Positions 54,650 to 64,000 of a DNA stretch of 64,000 nt are shown here, in pieces. The position numbers and the translations under genes are program-made. Origin of the DNA: Notospermus geniculatus (lineage: Eukaryota > Nemertea > Pilidiophora > Heteronemertea > Lineidae); contig NMRB01002672.1 of the NCBI GenBank assembly GCA_002633025.1, positions 12,430 through 76,429 on the forward strand, given 5' to 3'. The notes beneath the pieces were generated by a model. That model was given only the letters and a program-made list of their open reading frames with translations. It had not been told where the DNA came from and ran no database searches. Within the stretch, counting starts at the first letter, position 1. The number at the start of each line of letters is the position of its first letter.

Positions 54650-55110
54650 TGGTGTTAGGCCAAGGGGGAATTCAGGCAGATTAATTCCCTTTGAGGTGGA
54701 TGGAAGTGTGGCTGGTATGCACTTTGGATGTATAAAGAACCGTATACCACAGTGCTCCCGTGTCTTGTACACGCCAGTCAGGACTGCTCGACAAGACTAT
54801 TCGAGTCTACAGCGCGTCGAAATTCTCAAGTGACGAAAATGATGGCGGCCATTTTTTATTGAAGCATAGTGTGGCGTTGAGATCATGTGATTCAGTATAA
54901 CCAATCAGAAGGCGCCCTCAAAATAACATCGTAAATTTCTCAAAAAATCGTGCAAAAAAACTCGAAGCCTGTGAAATAATTCAAGTTTCTTTATTCGGGA
55001 CAAGTTTTGACTCCAAATGATTTGAATATGCATCAATAGTCAACAGATTACCTGAGAGGAAAAGGGCGAAGAATCTGTGACAAAATTGAACAAGGCCAAA
55101 AGTGTGACGA
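54650..55110 (+). repeat. Dispersed repeat, forward partner of 8880-9495
   Basis: Begins TCGCTGGTGTTAGGCCAAGG and includes GCAGATTAATTCCCTTTGAG, ATGGCGGCCATTTTTTATTG, ACCAATCAGAAGGCGCCCTC, AACTCGAAGCC and ATGATTTGAATATGCATCAA. The same blocks occur in reverse order and orientation at 8.9-9.5 kb. Confidence 0.8.
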
Positions 55111-55579
55111 TTTTAGTGGTGAGAATGCCTGAAGGCCAAGTCAACAACAAACAAACCCACCTTTGAGGAACACCTGTCCGTCCTCGGATGGTTTTATGAC
55201 CGAAGTACGAGTTATTAGTATTTAATCATTCTGTAGGCAGTGTCCATTTGCCTCAATAGTCGTTCATCCTCTATGCACCTGTTCTATTCCTTTACGACTG
55301 GCCGCTGAGGGGAGCAGAGCTTCTATCAGTAGGTCTGGCCGAGACAGGTCACATGAATATTACATTACATTGATGAAAACGTGCTCATCCATCACGGTTA
55401 ACGGCGACGTACAATGCAGACTGGGAGACTGTGCGGGAATTCGACAGGTCTACGGTGGCCCAAGGTATAAGAAGTTGGATCAGCTGCTCAGCTGCTGGCG
55501 AGTCAAGCCACTGTTACTGTTGAGTTCCAGAGTACATGTCCATGTCCATAGAGTAGCTTGGATTTCTGTTGGGCCTATC
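55111..55579. other. Non-coding stretch, no recognised feature
   Basis: Nothing recognised. Confidence 0.5.
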
Positions 55580-55938
55580 CCCTTCCCTAACTCCTCCTGC
55601 AGTTTCAAACCGCTTCCTACGACGTTACCTGCGCCCGAAACTGCTTCAGTTGATGCGATCCTCAAATTAAGACTAATAGAGGGCGTTGGCTGTCCGATTC
55701 GGGGAATCCCCGCTGGGAATCTGCCGCGAGTATGAATATACAGTGTACATTTTGTACACGTATCTTAGCCAATCAGAAAGTGCGTTACAGCGACGTCGGT
55801 TAAACCCATGATGATGACTTATGATTGGATCCCTCGCCAAACAGCGCCGTCTATTGATGATCCTTCACTTTTGGCGCCAACATGCCAGAGCTTAGTGGGT
55901 CTATACCTATGGCCAACTGAACACTGGGAACGAGTGTA
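55580..55938 (+). repeat. Dispersed repeat, 390-bp family, second copy
   Basis: Aligns with 54130-54520 in the same orientation. Its right edge runs into a pentanucleotide repeat. Confidence 0.85.
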
Positions 55939-55973
55939 CCCCTTCCCTTCCCTTCCCTTCCCTTCCCTTCCCT
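55939..55973. repeat. (CCTTC)n microsatellite
   Basis: About seven uninterrupted CCTTC units. Confidence 0.95.
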
Positions 55974-56384
55974 AAGCTCAACCAATTCGCTATTATCCTC
56001 TTTATTGCCATCCAAGTAATTAGTCACCCCTTGCCTTCTCACCAACAATAGACCACAGCCTCTCCCACCGATAGAGCTCTAAGTGACATTATTTATCATG
56101 AGGTGGTAATGTCCATACCTTTGTCTTCGGTATCCTTGCTAATCTGATCAAGTGACAGGCTACAGCGGAAATGGAGCTTTCTTAAGTATTGGTGTTCCTT
56201 CAGTTGACACAATGTTATGTTCACGTGTTGCTGGTCCATTAAGAAAGCAAGGTAGGCAGAAGTGGTTGGAGATGATCCGTTATAATTGTCTTGCGATAAA
56301 GCAGTTCTCGTCCGGAAGTGCAGTTTCTTTGAAAAATGTCCACTTCGTGAAGATGTTGATTTGAGAGCTGCAATTGCTTTATGG
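55974..56384. other. Non-coding stretch, no recognised feature
   Basis: Open minus frame 56096-56428 (110 codons) has no recognisable family. Confidence 0.5.
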
Positions 56385-56690
56385 ACGATTAGGAGGAGTC
56401 TTTTAAAGCAACTGGTCATGCCAGTCAAGTTGTCTCAATAGCGATCGAACGCCGCCATCTTTGACTTGAATCTATTACTGTGGTCACATCGGTGATTAAT
56501 TCCCTACCAAATGCATATTTGCACTACTGCTGGGCTTTGCTGCCTTCGAATACCATTTAGAAGACGGCCAACTGCAAATCTAGGCTTACTTAGGGATGTA
56601 ACCCGCGAAAATACGAAATTTGTGATTTTGAAATTGTGAATTTCGTGGGCCATGAAATTATTCTTAGTGTTATTTTTGGCTGCCAAGAAA
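56385..56690. repeat. Dispersed repeat, second copy of 48640-48960
   Basis: Same ordered blocks as the 48.6 kb copy, with small deletions. The CR1-like element is inserted about 30 bases beyond its end. Confidence 0.85.
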
Positions 56691-56718
56691 GGAATTGTGG
56701 AAGAAAGTCTCCCTCTGT

Positions 56719-57830
56719 AATTTGAATTTGAATTTGAATTTGATAACTTTATTGAGCACCAATAAATATATACATACAGTTATAAAACGATACATAAAAC
56801 AAGTGCCCAAAAGGGATTACCCAGGGGGTCAGGTGACCCATAAAAGGAATCCCAAAATGAGAGTTTAAAAAGGAACACACAGCGGAAATAAAACAATGTA
56901 CGATATCAACTAAAAATTTGAAACAAGAGAACACACGAAGGCAATAAAACAATCAAGTGAACTAAAAATAACAATAAAACAATGAAGTGAACTAAAAGTA
57001 ACTATAAAACATATGTTATTAAACTGGTCTACAAGTAGGACACCTGCAACGCCCAACCCATGTGCACGCGTTGTTTGGGTCGAAGCGCTCCGTCAGCAAC
57101 ATGGCATAGTGATCACTGACAGAGCGCCTAAAAGTGTATGGACTCGCCGCACAACGCGCGCCCATCGGCAGGGCGTTCCAGAGTGCCCCAACACGGTTAA
57201 AATACGACCGGTAAAAAGTTTCCGTTCTGCAGAAACTGCCGTGGATTACAAGAGGGTCTCCTCTCCTATCTCTAAATTCTAGGAACTTGGAAGTGTCGAG
57301 GTCAATAGCACCAATAAAACATTTGTGTAGGAATGACAAGTCGAGCATCTCCCTTCTAAAGGAAATAGGTAACATATTGAGTATTAACAATCTATCTCTA
57401 TAATCAAGTTGGTCTCCCAACATATGCCTAGTGGCTCTTCTCTGAACACGCTCGATTTTAATTAAGTTTTCCTTTGTTATATGGTCCCACGACACAGTGG
57501 CATACTCAAGGTTTGACCTCACCAAAGAATCAAAGAGTGGACGCATCAACCTAGGATTCCGGTTCCTGTCGAACACACGTCTCACAGCAGCCCAGGTCTG
57601 GTTAGCTTTTTTCACAATTGCATTAACATGTGATGAAAACGTTAAGTCATTACCTACAACGACACCAAGGTCCCTGACCTCGTCAACCTTGGACAGGACT
57701 CTGCCATGGATATTATAATAGTAAACCAGAGGATTCACCCTCCGAGTAAAACTCATAACTTGGCACTTGGATACATTCAGGGACATACCCCACTTTTCAC
57801 ACCAACTAGCTACCAAATAACAAATAAAGA
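56719..57830 (-). mobile_element. CR1/jockey-type non-LTR element, 5'-truncated
   Basis: On the minus strand the element consists of the C-terminal part of ORF2, a short 3' region with AATAAAGTTATC, and a 3' end made of four AATTTG (CAAATT) units at 56719-56742. Simple-repeat 3' ends without poly(A) and strong 5' truncation are typical of the CR1/L2 group. The endonuclease and the catalytic RT core are absent. Confidence 0.8.
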
Positions 57831-57915
57831 ATGTGTTCGAACGAATATAACCCGCATGCGTAGAGGTGGCAGTCCAGGTAGCTTGAAAGACCCCTTCTGC
57901 CTTTCCCACAGACAT
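57019..57915 (-). pseudogene. Reverse transcriptase C-terminal region (CR1/jockey type)
   Basis: A 298-residue frame. From about residue 38 it follows the C-terminal RT and thumb region of CR1/jockey ORF2 proteins: CEKWGMSLNVSKCQVMSFTR, then VDEVRDLGVVV and FSSHVNAIVKKANQTWAAVR, then LVRSNLEYATVSWD, then IERVQRRATRHMLG and LDYRDRLLILNMLPISFRRE. The tail ends in a Cys cluster CTWVGRCRCPTC. The catalytic FADD motif and everything before it are missing, and the first 35 or so residues do not fit the family, so the insertion boundary lies near 57830. It is a dead 5'-truncated copy, although this part of the frame is intact. Confidence 0.9.
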
Positions 57916-59022
57916 TGCCTAATTTGGAAACTCTCGCATGAGAAACTGAGACTCGAGTGAAGTGTCGAAGTGTCGCGGCCACCATTTAGATAAGAAAAGA
58001 AGTTGTCGGATCCGTCCACATCCTTTCTGGTTAGGTTCTTAACTTTCATACCATCACTCTATCAAACCAGCGGCAGGTTTTCCAGATCCCACTCCACCTC
58101 GACGGCTTCTTGAGATTCCTGCTTGCCTCTCCTTAGGGACCTAGAGGCAGCTCTTAGCAGGTTTTCAGCACCTTCGACGTAATCTTCATAATGAAAAAGC
58201 GACCTCGTAAAGGGCACACTCCATAGATCAACATTACCGGTAATACAAAGTCTTCTGTCGCTATCATCTCTAGCCTTCTTAATAGCCAGTTGCTCGTCAT
58301 GATGAAGTATATAAAGGATGAGAGACTTAGCGTATGTAAAGAAGGATAAGGCACTATATCATTGCCTGTGTAAAGTAATTATACGTGACGAAAACGTAAT
58401 TGTCGTCCGGCCAGGGTAGGGTTTCGTCTACCACCTACGGCTCGTGTGTTTATGAAAGGATTCCGAGAGAAGGCTGGGTTGACATTCCCGAGAACCACTT
58501 TTGTGGCATAGGTAGACACTTGCGCGGCGTTTCCCATTACCACACCAAAACTTGGCCCCGCTGTCTTTAGACACAGGAATTTCGTTCTTGTGGACTTTAC
58601 ACCGTCATGTAGGCCTACATGTAGGGCCTACATTCGTCTGAAATTACCAAGCTTGCATCCTGAAATCGCCAGACGAACAATCCATCGAGAAATATTTTTT
58701 GTTAAAAGCCCCCGCCCCCCCCCCCTCTACAGTATTTTCAAAGTACCAGGAGAGAGCAAGCACTCTTAAAAAATTCTTGTCACCACAACTTGTCTGCGAA
58801 TATTGATGAGATGCTTTAGTCAGCCTGACGAATTACGTCATTCATGACACAATTTACTTGTCATGGCAAGTCGCACATCTCTGTGACGAGTTCAGTTTAT
58901 CCAGTTGACAAGGTCTCTAGTTATGGCGATAAGTTGCAGGTGGCAGGACATTATTGCGCATGCGCTTCCCTCACATTTATCGCTCAATTTCTTGAACTCT
59001 AAGCATGCTGTCACCATCGTTG
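57916..59022. other. Non-coding stretch, no recognised feature
   Basis: Contains a C-rich run at 58712-58726; otherwise nothing recognised. Confidence 0.5.
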
Positions 59023-59110
59023 CCTCAGTAGCCAAGAGGGTTTAGGGGTTATGTCTAGTAGTTTATATATTTCATAGAAGATCGTAGGTTCGAATCCCGC
59101 CGTAGGCCCT
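59023..59110 (+). repeat. tRNA-like sequence, probable SINE relic
   Basis: GTAGGTTCGAATCCCGCC is an intact B box and T arm. Upstream AGTAGCCAAGAGGGTTTAGG resembles an A box and D arm, and TAGGCC after the T arm can pair partly with GCCTCA at the start. The spacing is too long for a functional tRNA. Confidence 0.4.
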
Positions 59111-59879
59111 GAAATTTGGGAGAGTTTTTCTTTCATATGTACATGTTATTAGTACTTGTAATTACCGCATAACGGCCTCTTGGCGCATAATTTTTAATTT
59201 TTGTGTAGCCTGAATGACGAGATGTAGTTGTTTCAATGATAAGATGTCTCTTTTCCGAGGATGACAAGTTAAAAACGTGTCAATTGACAAGATAGACCCT
59301 GTCAATTTAAGCATATTCTGAGAACGAGTTCCAGCTTGTCAGTACGACGAGAATTTTTTTAGAGTGAGTAGAGGTCCCATGGCCACGTGGTTAAGGTCCC
59401 CAAAATGCTTGCCTGATACGTATGCTTTAAAGAATCAAGGCCTAAGTTTTCAGCACACATTGAAAAACTACACGCAGAATCTAACTGTATTCAGACCGAA
59501 CACAGTACATTTTACACTAGACTACATATACGTCGGAGGACGTAAGGATTTTCTGAATGCAATAGAGTGTGGCTTGAAGCATTTACGGTGGATGAAATTT
59601 TTTTGGTGGAAGTTTCATTGTTAAAAACAGCAAGTACTTTCGTAGTATGGGACAAGCATTGCCCGTTCCCATCTGTACTACGAGGCTCTGCTGCGGATGC
59701 AAGACACAAGCGAGCCGAACATGCCGAATGCAAGTCTCCTTGGTCATCTTCATCATCAATTCCCCTTGATCATCAGTACCATCGTTATCATCATTGGACA
59801 TTCTCGGCCCTTTGTGCGATACCGTCTGTCAGACACTAAGCTTCAAATAGACCTCCTACAGTTCATTCCACTTCCCAGT
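59111..59879. other. Non-coding stretch, no recognised feature
   Basis: Nothing recognised. Confidence 0.5.
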
Positions 59880-60270
59880 GGCGCGAGGTTTATCAACGAT
59901 AGCTCCGCAACGGCTGGGTCAAATTTGACGAAACATACGTCAATCGACTTGTCTTTCTTTCCGGTATCTTTCTGCTATCTTCATTTTTCGCGTAAGGCCG
60001 ACATAACGGATCCCTTTCTCAAAACCCATTTCATTTCGCCATGGTGTTCAGTGCAGTTTACACGTGCGCGATGCATTGCGTCATTTCAAAATGGCCGCCA
60101 TTTCGGCCGTAAACACAAACTGTGATTGGTGAAAGAACTTTTTTCTGTCACGTTTATAGGGAAAATGACAGTGATGATGGCTGTAGCGGCAAAAAAGACA
60201 AATCGATTGATGTATGGTTTGTCAAATTTGACCCAGCCGTTGCGGAGATATCGGCCATAAACCTCGCGCC
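59880..60270. repeat. Foldback element, about 390 bp
   Basis: GGCGCGAGGTTTAT, CTCCGCAACGGCTGGGTCAA, ATTTGAC and ATCGACTTGTCTTTCTTTCC-type blocks at the left pair with ATAAACCTCGCGCC, TTGACCCAGCCGTTGCGGAG, GTCAAAT and AAAAAAGACAAATCGAT at the right. Arms are about 90 bases with modest divergence. The overlapping open frames on both strands follow from the symmetry. Confidence 0.85.
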
Positions 60271-62663
60271 AATTGGGTGTGGAATGAAGAGTAGATTCTA
60301 CAACCCGATAACCCTGGACGCATCCTTCGCCTTGGTACAAGATGAGCCAATTTCATCCGATTATTTGCAAATGTAGATCAAAGAAGAAGTGTACACCATA
60401 ACCTCTAAACCAATATCAATATTTCACTGCAAGGAAATCATTCCTGAATCTTCTTTGAGGATCTTGTTCCAATATTGGGCGATCAAACTAAGGGGATGTC
60501 AGTGAACCAGTGCATACTGAGTCGCGGTGTATGTATTTTTGTACATGGCTGTAGAGTAAACTTGTATTGGTACGGACCAACTTGTGTTTCGAACAGACGT
60601 GAACACACTCTTTCTCTAGAGTGCATTTTCAACTGATGTTCTAGGCCACTTTAGGGTGAAATAAACGCGACCTTGGGACATGAAACATGCATTAAGTTTT
60701 CATTTTATACTTGGATGTTAAAATAACCGTTACATGACACATGCATGTAACCAAAATTTTATAAGCTCGTTTATGAATTTTCGTTGTAAATCAGGAATGA
60801 TTAAAACTGCGTCTGTTTGTGCTTTCCATTTCAATCTGTTTTTGGAATGAATTTTAGGTGTGTCGCTAGAGTAGGCCCGATGGCAACTACCGGTGGGAGC
60901 GAGCTAACGTAAATTCAGCTCTTGTTTCGTACTTGGTCATTTTCGCGTTGCCATCTTCGCAAAGGAAACACTTCCTCCACATACAGCATGGCGGCAGAGT
61001 TGAAAGCTTTAATAAGGGGAAGCATGGGTTACCTCCCGTTCGATGGCGCCGAGAAGGCTTTTTGCATCAATTACCAGAAAAAGACTCAACGATGGCGACA
61101 TGCTGTTGTGTGGTCGGTGACTCGTAGGGATTTCCGTTATCACTTTGAAATAGGATTCGGCAATGTGATATCACCATTAGAAGTACAACGTGCTTAGTGC
61201 GCTGGGCGCTGGTCATCCCTCTTTCTTTATTTTGAGATGGATGCATAGATGAAAATATGGATCCGTTCGAAGAGCAACCCACTATCTATGTAGGTAATCG
61301 TTATGGGAGGGTTGTGCCCACTGCATGTACAGTCAAACTTTTCATCATATATTTCCTGAGTATATGGCCAATAAAGGCTATATTGGTGTATTCGTTTGAG
61401 TCCTATAGGCCCAGAATCTGAATTTCCAGACTGAGCTGAAGGTCTGCACAGAAGTCCATTGGTCCGAGGCCAGGGTAGACAAGTCCAAAGACTCGCTGCT
61501 CCGAAAGCCAGAAGGTTCTATGTCGGAGAAACGATTCAAACTAATTCGAAATTTTCTGAACTTTGTGTTGATTTATACCCTTCCTATAATGTGGCGCTGG
61601 GTGTTCGAAGCTGACGTAAAAGGTGGAAATTCTAAGCGTTCAAATGGCCACACAAAGAATAGAGTCACAGTTGAGTGCAATTCTTGAATTCCTTGGATGA
61701 ATGTCAAAGAGGGAAATGTTAGTTCCAACATTAGCCACTGATTTACAGGAAGGTTCTATATATGCCCTTTTCGCTGATTTGTCAGTCCATTGATATGAGC
61801 CCTGGTGTCGTACATTGCAGACGAAATATGCTGCCAATCGCGTGACCGAAGCACAAGCCCCGTAAGTATTACTCATTTCCTGTTTTCTGTTTCATTTTTT
61901 TACCTATCGCAGCACAAAAGGGCGGTGTATTCCAAAGACAGTATATTCTCGTGCTATTATCGTTATCACGGTACTTGAAGCATTTAGTTCCCGACGAAAC
62001 AAAACAGAGTGCATCTTCAAAAGCTTTCGAAAAACATACTGACACGACTCGAAGACCGGTAGTAAAATTTCGGTAGCCTTGTGACTCATGTTTCAATGAG
62101 GCACTCGAGAATACCTGCTGTAATAAGCCTTTCTCTGAAGAGTATACCTTCTTTGTCTTGGAGTTCTGTATCGTGTGCAAGTAAGTGGCCACCTCGCATT
62201 TGCATCGTCATTTTTCTGACGAGTTTAGTTCGAGCAAGGGCTATTGGTTCGCTTAGTATATGCACATCGGTGTATGCTTTCCGTACAGTTGTACTCGTTC
62301 GCAGTAGAACTGGTTAAACAAGTTCGCAGTAGAGTTTCATAGTCCACTCCAAAGGACAAAATGGGTTGTCAAGAACGTTGCTTTTGGGTGTTCGGACGAA
62401 TTCACTTCCGAATACATTTGGAGTCCACTTCCCAGCCACTGTCATTTAGTATAGAACTTTGGGGAATGAAATTCCACTACCAAACTACCTCAAATAACGT
62501 ACGATCAGATGCTAGTAGTCACATCTGGAGGGTGCTGTCCTACTTTTAGCTCAGCTGACAAAGTTAGTTCCCATTACTCTTTTTTTACTGTCACTTTAGT
62601 TACCATTACTGATTTTGTTACCATTACTATTTTTCATTTAACACCCCTTTCTCAATCAGGGTT
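60271..62663. other. Non-coding stretch, no recognised feature
   Basis: GTTACCATTACT recurs at about 62608-62635, just before the next foldback. No gene recognised. Confidence 0.45.
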
Positions 62664-62770
62664 AGACCTACCAATACTTTTTTAAGCCAGAGTAAGTAAA
62701 TCGCTATTGTTCAATAGTGTGTTCAATAGGGATTTTTTTTACTTTGGCTAAAAAAGTAATGGTAGGTCCA
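62664..62770. repeat. 107-bp foldback
   Basis: GACCTACCAATACTTTTTTA pairs with TAAAAAAGTAATGGTAGGTC (one mismatch), and GCCAGAGTAAGTAAATC and CTATTG pair with CAATAG and the ACTTTGGC block. The loop is about 8 bases. Confidence 0.8.
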
Positions 62771-64000
62771 AATCTGTCAATAAAATACAACTTGGTTTCA
62801 ATGATGACTTATGTGATAAGCTTTACTAGGGTTTGGTTGGCCGTGGGTTGCCTGTTCCTCGATGTCTCAGCTGAGCGCCAGGCCCTTGTACCTCTTGTTC
62901 ATCGTTCGGTATGCGTCTTCTGTAAATTTTGGCCACTTTGTAATGAGACGAGCGTGCGAATTTTTTTATTACAGGAATTTTGAAATTCTGCTATCCAGGT
63001 AGATATCCCGACTAAATGTTCCTCTTGAACCACTGTCGCCTGGGGTTAGTTTCATTACGTCTCACAACTTCATCGATCACAATCTGAGGACGGTCGATTC
63101 CCGAGCGTACACTTGTCATCAGATAGCATTTACTCTAAGGATAACTTCATTTTATTTACATTAATATCCCTATTCTTCTTTTAATTGCCAAGAAGATTGG
63201 CTTACGATGCCAGACAAAGGATTTGACATGTCGAGGTTTTGGTTTTACCAGGTAGACAAAGAGGTTTAAACTCACGGAAACATCGCGTTTAAAGCTTTCT
63301 TCAACTACGTGAACTCGCCAGGAAAATCTTTGTCTTTTCTCCGGTAAGAAGAAAAGAGACCTCATTTTTTATTTACCATGTGAAAATACTGCGATGAGGT
63401 CATCACGGCTGCGATGGAATTAAATGGGGAGAGATGTTGTCTGATTAATTTAGTTCATCCGGTTAGGGCCGCTTTGGTGTCGGCCGTAATCCAATCAAGA
63501 CGACTTTGAGACGCATTGTGTCGGGACTTTTCCATCAAAAAAGTTACTTGCGATTCTTAGCGTGTTCCACGTCGTTTTATTCTCCGTTCTTATGATATCA
63601 AGTAGCGTCTTTGCAAAAAACAGCACTTTTCAGGTATTTTTGCAGTGGGTAATACCAGAAATCTAATGGTGTCGCCGTTAACTGTACTGCATTGCCGAGT
63701 GCCGTCACTAAAAAAACGAGCGGTTGGTATACTCACTCCGCGAATTCCATGACAAAGGGCTAAATGGAACCATAAAGGAATCAAACATAAAGGTTCAACT
63801 TAAAAATTTATGAATTTATAAATGTGGAGAGTATCCCTTTAAACTTCAACAGATTTTCATTCTGACTCTTCCATATGATGATAGCCAAGATCCTTCTGCT
63901 GGTTTAGTGCAAATTTTGTTGAATTCTGACTATTTGCTGAATTTTGATGAATTCTGATACAAAGGAATTTGATGAAAACCCCACGAATGATGATGTGACA
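62771..64000. other. Non-coding stretch, no recognised feature
   Basis: Nothing recognised up to the window end. Confidence 0.5.

Noticed and set aside
59370-59400. A-box-like GGCCACGTGGTTAAGG as a tRNA-Leu gene
   Set aside because: No anticodon arm or B box follows at the right spacing.
1-64000. CRISPR array, operon, phage or bacterial defence system
   Set aside because: No spaced identical repeats with unique spacers, no ribosome-binding sites with adjacent long frames; all evidence points to animal DNA.

Overview
This is repeat-rich, intron-scale eukaryotic DNA. No bacterial gene layout, no operons and no complete host protein-coding gene can be recognised in the 64 kb. The evidence for an animal source is a tRNA-derived SINE with intact A and B boxes, a Ty3/gypsy-type LTR retroelement, a CR1/jockey-type non-LTR fragment and many short inverted-repeat (MITE or foldback) elements. 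The frequent TAGGCCTAC and ACATGTA words are common in marine invertebrate genomes such as amphioxus, hemichordates and echinoderms. That assignment is an inference; the species cannot be read from this window.

Layout. 0-6 kb: a long foldback element (747-1014), a tRNA-like head followed by a tandem hairpin repeat (1085-1322), a second foldback (3963-4188) and a purine-rich minisatellite (4620-5345). 6-19 kb: three SINE copies (6270-6583, 16652-16912, 18861-19157), the first carrying a nested 83-bp MITE with a perfect 9-bp target duplication; a 211-bp tandem duplication; a degenerate tandem array at 12.2-12.9 kb invaded by two foldbacks; and several MITEs. 19-25 kb: a TTAA-flanked MITE, one weak candidate for a secreted-protein exon (20242-20454), a 56-60 bp minisatellite, and a 1.0-1.2 kb segment present twice around an assembly gap (22989-23112). 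25-32 kb: further foldbacks and a clean 253-bp element with 9-bp target duplications (28003-28255).

31.6-41.3 kb: a 1225-bp segment (31607-32831) recurs at 39600-40824 with two substitutions and no length difference. Between the copies lies a minus-strand gypsy-type element: one 1640-bp LTR (36963-38602, ends TGTGACGA/TCGTCACA), a primer-binding site matching a tRNA-Leu 3' end, a broken gag, a retropepsin and a Ser/Glu-rich repeat frame. No reverse transcriptase, RNase H, integrase or second LTR follows; the element stops at a single N (32832). A second gap lies at 40825-41288. 41-64 kb: mostly non-coding DNA with dispersed MITEs, paired interspersed repeats (54.1/55.6 kb; 48.6/56.4 kb; 8.9/54.7 kb), a 31-bp palindromic insertion with an internal empty-site control (44.9 kb), and a 5'-truncated CR1-like element (56719-57830).

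The only coding sequence that can be assigned to families is transposon-derived. I found no convincing new multi-gene system. The points most worth following are the very small transposition events with empty-site evidence, the TAGACTGGT-ended element family, the RT-like fragment inside the LTR, and the probable assembly duplication. Coordinates of repeat edges are by eye and may be off by a few bases.
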